64,000 nucleotides of DNA, from the NCBI GenBank assembly GCA_905214905.1, contig CAJMNK010000002.1, positions 5,003-69,002 on the forward strand. The letters are read 5' to 3'. The translations under genes were made by a program, and so were the position numbers. Below the pieces are notes generated by a model, which did no database searches, was not told the DNA's origin, and saw nothing but the letters and a program-made list of their open reading frames with translations. Shown one piece after another: positions 24,030-32,609 of the stretch (positions are counted from its first letter, which is position 1; every line of letters begins with the position of its first letter). This stretch comes from an uncultured bacterium. GTDB lineage: Bacteria; Actinomycetota; Coriobacteriia; Coriobacteriales; Coriobacteriaceae.

Positions 24030-25490
24030 TTAGCGGACCTGAGCGACGTAAGCGACGTTGGTCGAGGAGACCTTGTCCTCGAGCTGGACGCTCATGCGGG
24101 GATCGCCGGCGGTGGCGACGGTCAGATCGCCGGCCTCGACGTAGCCGAGCTCCTTAGCGGTCTCGATCGCCTTGACGATCGTGCCGTTGACGGTGCCCTG
24201 GGTAATCTCGGCCTGATGCGGGATAACGCCCCAGTACATGATCATCTGCTGGACGGCCCACTCGTGGCGGGAGAACGCGCAGATCGGCATGTTGGGACGG
24301 AAGTGCGAGATCAAGCGAGCGGTACGACCGGTGGTCGTCGGCACGGTGATGCACTTGGCGCCAACGGTGGTGGCCATGTTCACAGCGGACATACCCACAA
24401 CGTTGTTGACGACGCGGGTGCCGTGAGCGTCAGCCGGAACCTCGAGCGGAGCGTGGGCCGGGAGGTACTTCTCGGTCTCGAGAGCGATGCTGGCCTGCAT
24501 CTTGACGGCCTCAACCGGGTACTTACCGGCAGCGGACTCGCCGGACAGCATGACGGCGTCGGTGCCGTCGTAGATGGCGTTAGCAACGTCGGCAACCTCG
24601 GCGCGCGTCGGGCGCGGGTTCTGCTGCATGGAGTCGAGCATCTGCGTAGCGGTGATAACGGGCTTGTAGGCCGCGTTGCACTTGGCGATGATCTCCTTCT
24701 GGATGTGCGGAACAAGCTCGGGCTTGATCTCGATGCCCAGGTCGCCACGGGCGACCATGATGCCGTCGGAAGCCTCGAGGATCTCGTCGAAGTTCTCGAC
24801 GCCCAGGGCACACTCGATCTTCGGGAAGATCGTCACGTGCTCGCCACCGTTCTCGCGGCAAAGCTTGCGGATGCCGCGGACGGACTCGCCGTCACGGATG
24901 AAGGAAGCGGCGATGTAATCGATGTTCTCGGTCAGGCCAAAGAGGATGTCCTGACGATCGCGCTCGGTGATGGCGGGCAGCGAGATGTTGACGTTGGGCA
25001 TGTTGACGCCCTTGCGCTCGCCGATCAGGCCGTCGTTCTTAACGACGCAGGTCATGTCCTGGCCGCTGACGGACTCGACCTCGAGGGCAACCAGGCCGTC
25101 ATCGATCAGGATAAGGGAGCCCTTCTCGACCTCGGAGGGCAGAGCCAGGTAGTCGAGGGAGATGTGCTCAGAGGTGCCGTGGAAATCCTCGGACGTGGGC
25201 TGAGCGGTGACGACGATCTTGTCGCCGGTCTTGACGGCAACCTTCTTGCCGTCGACCAGAAGGCCGGTGCGGACCTCGGGGCCCTTGGTGTCGAGCAGGA
25301 TGCCGACAGGCAGACCGAGCTCCTTGGAAATACGGCGGACGCGCTCGATGCGACCGTGGTGCTCGTCGTAGGAGCCGTGCGAGAAGTTAAAACGGGCGAC
25401 GTTCATGCCCGCCTTGATCATCTCGCGGATGGTCTCGTCGCTATCGCAGGCGGGACCCATGGTGCATACAATCTTAGTGCGCTTGTACAT
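24030..25490 (-). CDS. pyk: Pyruvate kinase
   Basis: Last step of glycolysis: phosphoenolpyruvate plus ADP to pyruvate plus ATP. 486 residues. Motifs in order: KIVCTMGPACDSDE, ARFNFSHGSYDEHH (~33), ILLDTKGPEVRTG (~64), the B domain, FPKIECALGVENFDEI (~218), MVARGDLGIEI (~242), and MLSGESAAGKYPVEAVKMQ (~318). The C-terminal allosteric domain is complete. The ATG follows GGAGGTCTGA. Monocistronic with its own terminator. Confidence 0.96.
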   Translation of the reverse strand: MYKRTKIVCTMGPACDSDETIREMIKAGMNVARFNFSHGSYDEHHGRIERVRRISKELGLPVGILLDTKGPEVRTGLLVDGKKVAVKTGDKIVVTAQPTSEDFHGTSEHISLDYLALPSEVEKGSLILIDDGLVALEVESVSGQDMTCVVKNDGLIGERKGVNMPNVNISLPAITERDRQDILFGLTENIDYIAASFIRDGESVRGIRKLCRENGGEHVTIFPKIECALGVENFDEILEASDGIMVARGDLGIEIKPELVPHIQKEIIAKCNAAYKPVITATQMLDSMQQNPRPTRAEVADVANAIYDGTDAVMLSGESAAGKYPVEAVKMQASIALETEKYLPAHAPLEVPADAHGTRVVNNVVGMSAVNMATTVGAKCITVPTTTGRTARLISHFRPNMPICAFSRHEWAVQQMIMYWGVIPHQAEITQGTVNGTIVKAIETAKELGYVEAGDLTVATAGDPRMSVQLEDKVSSTNVAYVAQVR

Positions 25491-25830
25491 TCAGACCTCC
25501 ATCTGACATCGTCTTGCGCTGATAGATAAACCATAAGAAATAAAACCGAGATGATTATAACGAAATGCCGACCGAATACCCCAAAAAATCGACCGTATGC
25601 CGAAATGGAAGTTCATTTTTTGCGGGAAAAACGGTATATGAAAAATCTTTACCAACCACTCCAACCGCTGCTATCTGGGCGATATGTCAGTTTGGCGATG
25701 TGCCGAAGAAAAAACGTTTTACCAATGTTGAGCATCACACGGTCTGCACCGTTGCGTGCGGACCATATTTCCAAACCGATTGTTTTGGCTAGACGCGTCG
25801 CTTTGGGGTACCATAGCCCCACTATCAACT
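25491..25830. other. Intergenic region upstream of pyk and the P-type ATPase
   Basis: This AT-richer divergent spacer should hold the pyk promoter (minus strand) and the ATPase promoter. A weak pair TTGGCT…TACCAT, 18 bases apart, sits just before the structured leader that starts at 25831. No other gene or clear repeat is visible. Confidence 0.4.
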
Positions 25831-25932
25831 GCCGCTCAGCACGGCAGCCTTGATGAGCCCTTGCCCTTCTCCTGGGAATTATGATCGGGCATCAATCTGC
25901 TGAGTGGCCCGAATCCCAGGAGGGGACTCTAT
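25831..25932 (+). promoter_or_regulatory. Pseudoknot-like structured leader of the P-type ATPase
   Basis: GCCGCTCAGCA (25831-25841) pairs over 11 positions with TGCTGAGTGGC (25898-25908, one G-U). Nested inside, TTGATG and CCC (25850-25860) pair with GGG and CATCAA (25887-25895). In the 26-base apical loop CTCCTGGGA (25869-25877) is exactly complementary to TCCCAGGAG (25914-25922), which contains the Shine-Dalgarno. The result is an H-type pseudoknot that would hide the ribosome site. It matches no riboswitch class I can name; it may be an ion-responsive or orphan riboswitch. Confidence 0.6.
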
Positions 25933-28614
25933 ATGCAAAAGGAATACCTGTCCGCCGCGGCGGAGGTGCTCAGCGACCAAGGTGTCGATGAGAACCTCGG
26001 CCTGAGCAACGACGAGGCGTCTTCGCGCCTCGCCAAGACAGGCCCTAACAAGCTCGAGGAAGCTGAGAAGACGCCGCTGTGGAAGCGTTTCTTTGAACAG
26101 ATGGCTGACCCTATGGTCATCATGCTGATCGTTGCCGCCGTCATCAGTGCGCTCACGGGCATGGTCAAGGGCGAGCCCGACTTTGCCGATGTTGCCATCA
26201 TCATGTTCGTCGTTATCGTCAACTCGGTGCTGGGCGTGGTCCAGGAAGCCAAGAGCGAGGAGGCCCTCGAGGCCCTGCAGGAGATGAGTGCGGCGCAGTC
26301 CAAGGTGCTACGCGACGGCAAGCTCGTGCACCTGCCGAGCGCCGAGCTCGTGCCCGGTGACGTGATCATGCTCGAGGCGGGCGACTCCGTCCCGGCCGAC
26401 TGCCGCGTGCTCGAGAGCGCCACGATGAAGATCGAGGAGGCCGCCCTTACCGGCGAGTCCGTGCCCGTCGAGAAGCATGCCAACGTGATCGAGCTCGCCG
26501 CCGGTACCGACGACGTGCCGCTCGGCGACCGCAAGAACATGTGCTACATGGGTTCCACCGTGGTATACGGCCGCGGCCGCGCCGTCGTGGTCGGCACCGG
26601 CATGAACACCGAGATGGGTAAGATCGCCGGCGCCCTGGCCGAGGCCAAGGAAGAGCTCACGCCGCTGCAGGTGAAGCTTGCCGAGCTCAGCCGCATCCTC
26701 ACCATCATGGTTATCGTCATTTGCGTCGTCATTTTTGGCGTCGACATCATCCGCCACGGCGTGGGCAACGTTCTCACCGATCCGACCGCGCTGCTCGACA
26801 CCTTTATGGTCGCTGTCTCGCTTGCCGTCGCCGCCATCCCCGAGGGCCTGGTTGCCGTCGTGACTATCGTGCTTTCGCTCGGCGTGACCAAAATGGCCAA
26901 GCGCCAAGCGATTATCCGTAAGCTTTCCGCCGTCGAGACCCTTGGCTGCACACAGACCATCTGCTCCGACAAGACCGGTACCCTCACCCAGAACAAGATG
27001 ACCGTCGTCAAGCACGAGCTCGCTGCGCCTAAGGAGAAGTTCCTGGCAGGTATGGCGCTGTGCTCCGATGCTCAGTGGGACGAGGAGCTGGGCGAGGCCG
27101 TGGGCGAGCCGACCGAGTGCGCGCTCGTCAACGATGCCGGCAAGGCTGGTCTTACTGGCCTGACCGCCGAGCACCCGCGTGTGGGCGAGGCCCCGTTCGA
27201 CTCCGGCCGCAAGATGATGTCCGTGGTCGTCGAGACCCTTGACGGCGAGTACGAGCAGTACACCAAGGGCGCGCCCGACGTGGTGATCGGCCTGTGTACC
27301 CATATCTACGAGGGCGATAAGGTTGTCCCCCTGACCGAGGGGCGTCGTGCCGAGCTCGTGGCCGCCAACAAGGCCATGGCCGACGAGGCCCTGCGCGTGC
27401 TGGCGCTGGCAAGCCGCACCTACACCGAGGTCCCGGCCGACTGCAGCCCCGCCGCGCTCGAGCACGACCTGGTCTTCTGCGGCCTGTCCGGCATGATTGA
27501 CCCGGTCCGCCCCGAGGTCGCCGACGCCATCCGCGAGGCGCACGACGCCGGTATCCGCACCGTCATGATCACGGGCGACCACATCGACACCGCCGTGGCC
27601 ATCGCCAAGCAGCTGGGCATCGTCGCCGATCGCAGCCAGGCCATCACCGGTGCCGACCTCGATCGCATGAGCGACGAGGAGCTCGACGCGCACATCGAGG
27701 ATTACGGCGTGTACGCCCGCGTCCAGCCCGAGCACAAGACCCGCATCGTCGAGGCTTGGAAGTCGCGCGACCAGATCGTGGCCATGACGGGCGACGGCGT
27801 CAACGACGCTCCGTCCATCAAGCGCGCCGACATCGGCGTGGGCATGGGCATCACCGGTACCGATGTCACCAAGAACGTCGCCGACATGGTACTTGCCGAT
27901 GACAACTTCGCTACCATCATCGGCGCCTGCGAAGAGGGTCGTCGCATCTACGACAACATCCGCAAGGTCATCCAGTTCCTGCTTTCGGCCAACCTTGCCG
28001 AGGTGTTCTCGGTGTTTATCGCCACGCTCATCGGCTTTACCATCTTCCAGCCGGTGCAGCTGCTGTGGGTGAACCTGGTCACTGACTGCTTCCCCGCGCT
28101 CGCGCTGGGCATGGAGGATGCCGAGGGCGACATCATGAAGCGTAAGCCACGCAACGCCAAGGACGGTGTCTTTGCCGGACATATGGGTCTGGACTGCGTG
28201 GTCCAGGGCCTAATCATCACCGCGCTGGTGCTGGCGAGCTTCTTTGTGGGCGTGTACTTTGACATGGGCTACATCCACATCGCCGATATGATCGCCGGCA
28301 ATGCCGACGAGGAAGGCGTGATGATGGCGTTCATCACGCTCAACATGGTCGAAATTTTCCACTGCTTCAATATGCGCAGCCGTCGTGCGTCGCTGTTCAC
28401 CATGAAGAAGCAAAACAAGTGGCTGTGGGCTTCCGCCGCGCTGGCGCTGGTGCTGACGGTGATCGTAACCGTGCAGCCGACGCTTGCCGAGATGTTCTTT
28501 GGCCCCGTGACGCTTGAGCTCAAGGGCGTTGTTGCTGCCCTGGGCCTGGCCTTCCTGATCATCCCGCTGATGGAGATCTACAAGGCGATCATGCGCGCGG
28601 TGGAGAAAGAGTAA
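25933..28614 (+). CDS. Cation-transporting P-type ATPase, calcium-pump type (P2A)
   Basis: 893 residues. Actuator TGES loop (ALTGESVPVEK, ~175), M4 IPEGLVAVV (~298), phosphorylation site CSDKTGTLT (~345), nucleotide-binding KGAPDVV, hinge TGDGVNDAPSIKRADIGVGMG (~617), and ten predicted helices. M5 has NLAEVF and M6 LWVNLVTDCFPALALG, carrying Asn/Glu and Asn/Asp of the SERCA-like calcium site. It therefore most likely exports Ca2+, though Mn2+ pumps share these residues. The 5' leader can form a pseudoknot over the ribosome site, suggesting control of translation. Confidence 0.93.
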   Translation: MQKEYLSAAAEVLSDQGVDENLGLSNDEASSRLAKTGPNKLEEAEKTPLWKRFFEQMADPMVIMLIVAAVISALTGMVKGEPDFADVAIIMFVVIVNSVLGVVQEAKSEEALEALQEMSAAQSKVLRDGKLVHLPSAELVPGDVIMLEAGDSVPADCRVLESATMKIEEAALTGESVPVEKHANVIELAAGTDDVPLGDRKNMCYMGSTVVYGRGRAVVVGTGMNTEMGKIAGALAEAKEELTPLQVKLAELSRILTIMVIVICVVIFGVDIIRHGVGNVLTDPTALLDTFMVAVSLAVAAIPEGLVAVVTIVLSLGVTKMAKRQAIIRKLSAVETLGCTQTICSDKTGTLTQNKMTVVKHELAAPKEKFLAGMALCSDAQWDEELGEAVGEPTECALVNDAGKAGLTGLTAEHPRVGEAPFDSGRKMMSVVVETLDGEYEQYTKGAPDVVIGLCTHIYEGDKVVPLTEGRRAELVAANKAMADEALRVLALASRTYTEVPADCSPAALEHDLVFCGLSGMIDPVRPEVADAIREAHDAGIRTVMITGDHIDTAVAIAKQLGIVADRSQAITGADLDRMSDEELDAHIEDYGVYARVQPEHKTRIVEAWKSRDQIVAMTGDGVNDAPSIKRADIGVGMGITGTDVTKNVADMVLADDNFATIIGACEEGRRIYDNIRKVIQFLLSANLAEVFSVFIATLIGFTIFQPVQLLWVNLVTDCFPALALGMEDAEGDIMKRKPRNAKDGVFAGHMGLDCVVQGLIITALVLASFFVGVYFDMGYIHIADMIAGNADEEGVMMAFITLNMVEIFHCFNMRSRRASLFTMKKQNKWLWASAALALVLTVIVTVQPTLAEMFFGPVTLELKGVVAALGLAFLIIPLMEIYKAIMRAVEKE

Positions 28615-28625
28615 CGTACCTGTCC

Positions 28626-28720
28626 GGGCCCGCCCGCCTGCGGGGTTTCCACGGGTACGTCCTCGCCGCGTTGCGGCTGCGGGATGTGCCCTTTGGAAAC
28701 CCCTCTCGGCGGGCGGGCCC
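28626..28720. repeat. Long nested inverted repeat (element 4)
   Basis: GGGCCCGCCCGCC (28626-28638) is the perfect inverse of 28708-28720, and GGGGTTTCCA (28642-28651) of TGGAAACCCC (28694-28703). The 42-base centre can pair further (GGGTAC…GTGCCC). It starts 12 bases after the ATPase stop, has no T-run, and is followed by a separate conventional terminator at 28780. Confidence 0.75.
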
Positions 28721-28779
28721 TGCGGTGACGTTGCTGACTTTTCTCCCGTGTGGATGATAAAGGCTGAGGGAAAGTGTGT

Positions 28780-28815
28780 GAGTCGGTCGAGCATTTGCTC
28801 GGCCGACTCTTTTTT
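28780..28815 (+). terminator. Intrinsic terminator between the P-ATPase gene and rsgA
   Basis: GAGTCGG/CCGACTC and GAGC/GCTC form a strong stem (28780-28809) followed by six T's. Confidence 0.85.
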
Positions 28816-28863
28816 GTGGGAAAATACCTGCTCAGTTTTGATTTATGGTGCTGGGAGGCGCTT

Positions 28864-30048
28864 GTGGGCAAGGCTAAGGCTAAAGCGAAGAAAAAGACGA
28901 CGGGGGCGCGGGCTAAGCGCGATCGTCGTCGGAAGCTCGCGACCGAGGCTCCCGCGTCTGCCGAGGAGCTGCTGGCGAGCGTGCCGGGACTCGACGCGCT
29001 GCAGGACGTTCCGGCGTTCGATGACCTGCCGGTCGATGAAGCTCAGCAGGCTGCCTTTGATGATTTCTGCGCACATGCCGAGGAGCCCGAGCAGATGCAG
29101 CTTGGCGCCGTGGTGCGCTTGGATCGTGGGTTTCCGCTGGTGGCGACTGCCGACGATACCTTCCGCGCCGAGCATGCCGTGGGATTTGCCAAGTCGCGCG
29201 GTGGGGACGAGGTCCTGCTGCCTGCCGTGGGCGATCGTGTGGCGGTGCGCCGCGCTCCCGGGCACGATATGGGCGTGATTGAATGCGTACTGCCGCGCCG
29301 TACGAGCTTTGAGCGTTGGCGCGGCCGTGCCCGCGGAGAGCGCCAGGTGCTCTGCTCCAACGTGGATAGCGTGCTAATCGTGCAGGCGCTCGGTGCCGGC
29401 GAGGTGCTGCTCGACCGTGTGGCGCGCTCGCTGGTGTTGGCGCTCGACTGCGATGCCGAGCCGGTGGTGGTGCTCACCAAGGCTGACCGCTGCGATGCCG
29501 GGGAGCTCGAGCGCGATCTGGACCGCGTGCGCCGTCTGGTGGGTCCGGACGTGTGCGTGATCTTGACGTCTTCTGCCGAGGGCCGCGGTCTGGACGAGGT
29601 CCGTGCCTGCGTGCCTGCCGGGAGCTGCGCCATGATTCTGGGCGAGTCGGGTGCCGGCAAGTCGACGCTGCTCAATGCACTGCTGGGCCACGATACGTTG
29701 GCGACCGGCGGTGTGCGCGAACGCGACGACCAGGGCCGTCACACTACCGTCGCGCGCGTGATGGTGGCGCTGCCGGGCGACGCCGGCGTGATCGCCGATG
29801 CCCCGGGTCTGCGCAGTTTGCCGCTCGTGGGTCACGAGCGGGGTCTGGCACGCGCCTTCCCCGAGATTGTCGAGGCATCGCGTGCGTGCCGGTTTGGCGA
29901 CTGCACGCATACCCACGAACCGGGTTGCGCCGTTCGCGAGGCCGAGGACGCCGGGCAGATCGACAGCCTGCGTCTGGAAACTTTCCAAAATCTGGCGTCA
30001 TCCATGCGCGTGAGCGCTCAAATGCTCGATCCCGATGTCCATCTGTAA
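28864..30048 (+). CDS. rsgA: Ribosome small-subunit-dependent GTPase A
   Basis: Circularly permuted GTPase that matures the 30S subunit. 394 residues from the GTG preceded by GGGAGG; the frame continues upstream through the terminator, so earlier starts are unlikely. Lys/Ala-rich N terminus, OB domain (~80-150; LGAVVRLDRGFPLV), then G4 (VVLTKADRCD, ~205), G1 LGESGAGKSTLLNALLG (~260), G3 DAPGLRSL (~312) and the zinc finger CRFGDCTHTHEPGC (~345). A strong terminator follows 19 bases after the stop. Confidence 0.93.
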   Translation: MGKAKAKAKKKTTGARAKRDRRRKLATEAPASAEELLASVPGLDALQDVPAFDDLPVDEAQQAAFDDFCAHAEEPEQMQLGAVVRLDRGFPLVATADDTFRAEHAVGFAKSRGGDEVLLPAVGDRVAVRRAPGHDMGVIECVLPRRTSFERWRGRARGERQVLCSNVDSVLIVQALGAGEVLLDRVARSLVLALDCDAEPVVVLTKADRCDAGELERDLDRVRRLVGPDVCVILTSSAEGRGLDEVRACVPAGSCAMILGESGAGKSTLLNALLGHDTLATGGVRERDDQGRHTTVARVMVALPGDAGVIADAPGLRSLPLVGHERGLARAFPEIVEASRACRFGDCTHTHEPGCAVREAEDAGQIDSLRLETFQNLASSMRVSAQMLDPDVHL

Positions 30049-30066
30049 TTGATTTTTCCTATGACA

Positions 30067-30100
30067 GCCGTCTCCCAACTGTTCGGGAGACGGCTTTTTT
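30067..30100 (+). terminator. Terminator of rsgA
   Basis: GCCGTCTCCC (30067-30076) and GGGAGACGGC (30085-30094) pair perfectly and are followed by six T's. Confidence 0.9.
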
Positions 30101-30138
30101 GCTGCGGAAAAGCCTCGAAACATGCAGTTTGCTGACGT

Positions 30139-30190
30139 GCTGACCAAAACCTTGCCACGAGCTTGACGGGCTGGTCAGCTTTTGGTCAGC
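30139..30190 (+). promoter_or_regulatory. Inverted-repeat operator candidate upstream of the tad operon
   Basis: GCTGACCAAAA (30139-30149) and its exact inverse TTTTGGTCAGC (30180-30190) flank a further TGGTCAGC half-site (30172-30179). A preceding GCTGAC at 30131 may be another partial copy. Repeated half-sites about 160 bases before cpaB suggest a dimeric regulator of pilus expression. The regulator is unknown. Confidence 0.45.
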
Positions 30191-30300
30191 GATTGGTTTG
30201 ACATCGAAAACCAAGATTGCGATTGCGCCGCTTTGCACTCTGGCCGCCCAGACAATGGTGGTACGGGCATTCGCCCGGCACTGCCATGAGAGGAGCGGCC

Positions 30301-30960
30301 GTGAACAAGAGCAAGCGCATCGCCATCAGTCTGGTCGCGGGCGTGCTCGCTGCTCTGCTCTGCATGGTTTACGGCTCGTCGATCCGCTCGCAAGCCGAAC
30401 AGGTCCAGGCTGAGACCTTGGCCAAGTACGGTGGCGATCGCGTCGAGGTATGCGTCGCGGCGCGCGATATCGATGTGGGTGAGACCCTCGATGAGACCAA
30501 TGTCATAACCCAGGAATGGCTGACGAGTCTGCTGCCGCGTGACGCGGCGACCGAGCTGCGCCAGGTGCGCGGCGACGTGACGACTTCGCGTATTCCCAAA
30601 AACGCCGTGATCTGCAATGTCTACACCAAGGCCGAGAGCCGCAAGCTCGAGGTGCCTAAGGGCAAGGTTGCCGTTTCGGTGGCGGTCGATGCCGAGCACT
30701 CGGTCGGCGGTGCCACGGGCGTGGGCAGCTACGTGGACGTGTACGTGCAAAAGGACGGCGTGACCGATCGGCTGTGCGGCGCGCACGTGATCGATACCAG
30801 TGAGGATTCCGGTGCCACGCGCGAGGGCAAGATCGAATGGGTGACGCTGGCGGCTGACCCCGAAGACGTCAAGGAACTGCTGGGAGCCTCGGGCAAGGGA
30901 ACGGTCAGCTTGACGATTCCCGCCACGGCGCGCGGCAAAAAGAGCGGAGGCGACGAGTGA
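30301..30960 (+). CDS. cpaB: Flp pilus assembly protein CpaB-like (SAF domain)
   Basis: 219 residues from the GTG preceded by AGAGGAG. One N-terminal membrane helix (~5-22) is followed by an SAF domain (VEVCVAARDIDVGETLDETNV, split here as two motifs around residue 50: VEVCVAARDIDVG then ETLDE) and an RcpC-like beta domain (GSYVDVYV, ~145). CpaB/RcpC is an extracytoplasmic assembly factor of tad pili. It opens the operon, and its stop overlaps the start of cpaE. Confidence 0.82.
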   Translation: MNKSKRIAISLVAGVLAALLCMVYGSSIRSQAEQVQAETLAKYGGDRVEVCVAARDIDVGETLDETNVITQEWLTSLLPRDAATELRQVRGDVTTSRIPKNAVICNVYTKAESRKLEVPKGKVAVSVAVDAEHSVGGATGVGSYVDVYVQKDGVTDRLCGAHVIDTSEDSGATREGKIEWVTLAADPEDVKELLGASGKGTVSLTIPATARGKKSGGDE

Positions 30961-32609
30961 TGAAGGCGATCTGGCTTGCGTGCTGCGCGTGCGGCGATTA
31001 CGGGCTGTTGCAGCGGGAAGTCGAGGGCCGTGATGCGGGTGCACAGGTGCTTCGCGTGGGTGACCTGGACGGGCTGGTTTCCATGGCGCGGGCGTTTCCG
31101 TCGCGCCGCGGGGCTGCCATCATCGCGGCGTCTCTGTTTGATACCGAAGATGTGCGCAAGACTGTTGCGCGCCTGACGGCCGAAGGCCGCGTGAGTCGCG
31201 TGGTCGTGTTGATAGAAGCGCTCGATCCGTCGGATATCGAGGGGCTGTTTCGCGCGGGGGCGACCGAGGTCATCGCTGCACACAGTATATGCGGCAACGG
31301 GCGCGCGGGCGAGGGAGCGGTTGATTCCGATCGGCGCATGACGATTGAGCCCGATGCTTTTGTTGATAGGGAACCCGGGGCGCCTCGCGCTACAAGAGGC
31401 CCGCGTGTTGATGATTATGGAAAAGCGGAAGCCGAGCATGGTCGGCGCCCCCGGAACCCCCTTGTATGCGATGACGCTGGAGGGCCGGCGCAGCATGCTG
31501 GCGACTCCCCGGCTGTAGATATGGGATACGTGCACGGCGTGAATCTGGTGGATGAACTCGACGAAGTTGAGGGCTTTGCCGGGTGCGGCGAGTTGTCGCT
31601 AATGCAGCATGAGCAGATTGCGCAGAACGAGCCTGCCTCGCAGACCGAACAAGCTGCCATGCCGGCTTGGACGCAGCGTGTGGTTGCGGCGGGGGAGACG
31701 GGGGCGCTGCCACCGACGCCCGCCCCGCCGCCTCCGATGCCGCCGGCAGACGCTGCCGCTCCGCCGCATCGAGCTCCGGTCATCTGCGCTATTTCGGGTT
31801 CGGGCGGTTGCGGCAAGTCGACGATCGTTGCCACCATGGCACACACATCGTCGCTGTTGGGCTTGCGTGCCGCCGTGCTCGACCTGGACCTGATGTTTGG
31901 AAACCTTTACGACTTGTTAGGCGTCGATGCTCCGCGCGATATGGCGGCACTTATCGAGCCGTCGGCGGCGGGCACGCTCACCGAGCCGGATATCGTAGCC
32001 ACATCGATGCGCGTGGCGCCGGGCGTTACGCTCTGGGGTCCCGTCGCGGCGCCCGAGCAAGCTGAGCTCATGGCGCGTCCGGTGGAGCTACTGCTTGATG
32101 TTCTGCGTCGCGAATCCGACGTGGTCTTTATCGATACCTCGGTCTTTTGGGGCGACGCCGTGGCGGCTGCGGTGGCGGCGAGCGACCGTTGCCTGGTCGT
32201 TGGCGATGCGGCGGTGTCGTCCGCGACATCGGCGTCGCGCGTCATCGAACTGGCAAGTCGAGTAGGTGTGCCGCGCACGCGCATGAGCGCCGTGTTCAAC
32301 CGGTTCGGTGCGCGCGGGGCAGACGAGGACGTCGCCATGCGCTTTGAGATTGCCTGTGCGTTGAGCTCCAAGATTCGTATCGCCGATGGCGGGCAGGATC
32401 TCGCCGCGCTCATGGCGTTTGGACGCGCTGACGAGGCGGTGGGGCAGACCAGTGCTTTTGCGACTAGCATGCGCGAGGCCACGCGCGAGATGCTCGTGGA
32501 ACTGGGGTGCGCCGTCGGCCCTTGGGGCGATATGGTCGCCGACCGTGCAACGCGTACCGAACGCCCGCGTATCCGCCTTCCCTGGTTGCGCGAGGGTGAT
32601 CAGCGATGA
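30960..32609 (+). CDS. cpaE: CpaE/TadZ-like ATPase of the tad pilus
   Basis: 549 residues from the ATG overlapping the cpaB stop; a GTG one codon upstream is possible. N-terminal ~110 residues are a receiver-like domain without a clear phospho-acceptor, then a ~150-residue variable linker rich in Pro and acidic residues. From ~275 comes a MinD/ParA-type P-loop with the deviant motif SGSGGCGKSTIV, followed by VLDLDLMFGNLYDLLGV. TadZ localises the pilus machine at the cell pole and recruits the TadA/CpaF ATPase encoded next. Confidence 0.85.
   Translation: MKAIWLACCACGDYGLLQREVEGRDAGAQVLRVGDLDGLVSMARAFPSRRGAAIIAASLFDTEDVRKTVARLTAEGRVSRVVVLIEALDPSDIEGLFRAGATEVIAAHSICGNGRAGEGAVDSDRRMTIEPDAFVDREPGAPRATRGPRVDDYGKAEAEHGRRPRNPLVCDDAGGPAQHAGDSPAVDMGYVHGVNLVDELDEVEGFAGCGELSLMQHEQIAQNEPASQTEQAAMPAWTQRVVAAGETGALPPTPAPPPPMPPADAAAPPHRAPVICAISGSGGCGKSTIVATMAHTSSLLGLRAAVLDLDLMFGNLYDLLGVDAPRDMAALIEPSAAGTLTEPDIVATSMRVAPGVTLWGPVAAPEQAELMARPVELLLDVLRRESDVVFIDTSVFWGDAVAAAVAASDRCLVVGDAAVSSATSASRVIELASRVGVPRTRMSAVFNRFGARGADEDVAMRFEIACALSSKIRIADGGQDLAALMAFGRADEAVGQTSAFATSMREATREMLVELGCAVGPWGDMVADRATRTERPRIRLPWLREGDQR

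Noticed and set aside
23838..25529. 563-residue plus-strand frame
   Set aside because: Antisense of pyruvate kinase.
26308..28182. 624-residue minus-strand frame
   Set aside because: Antisense of the P-type ATPase.
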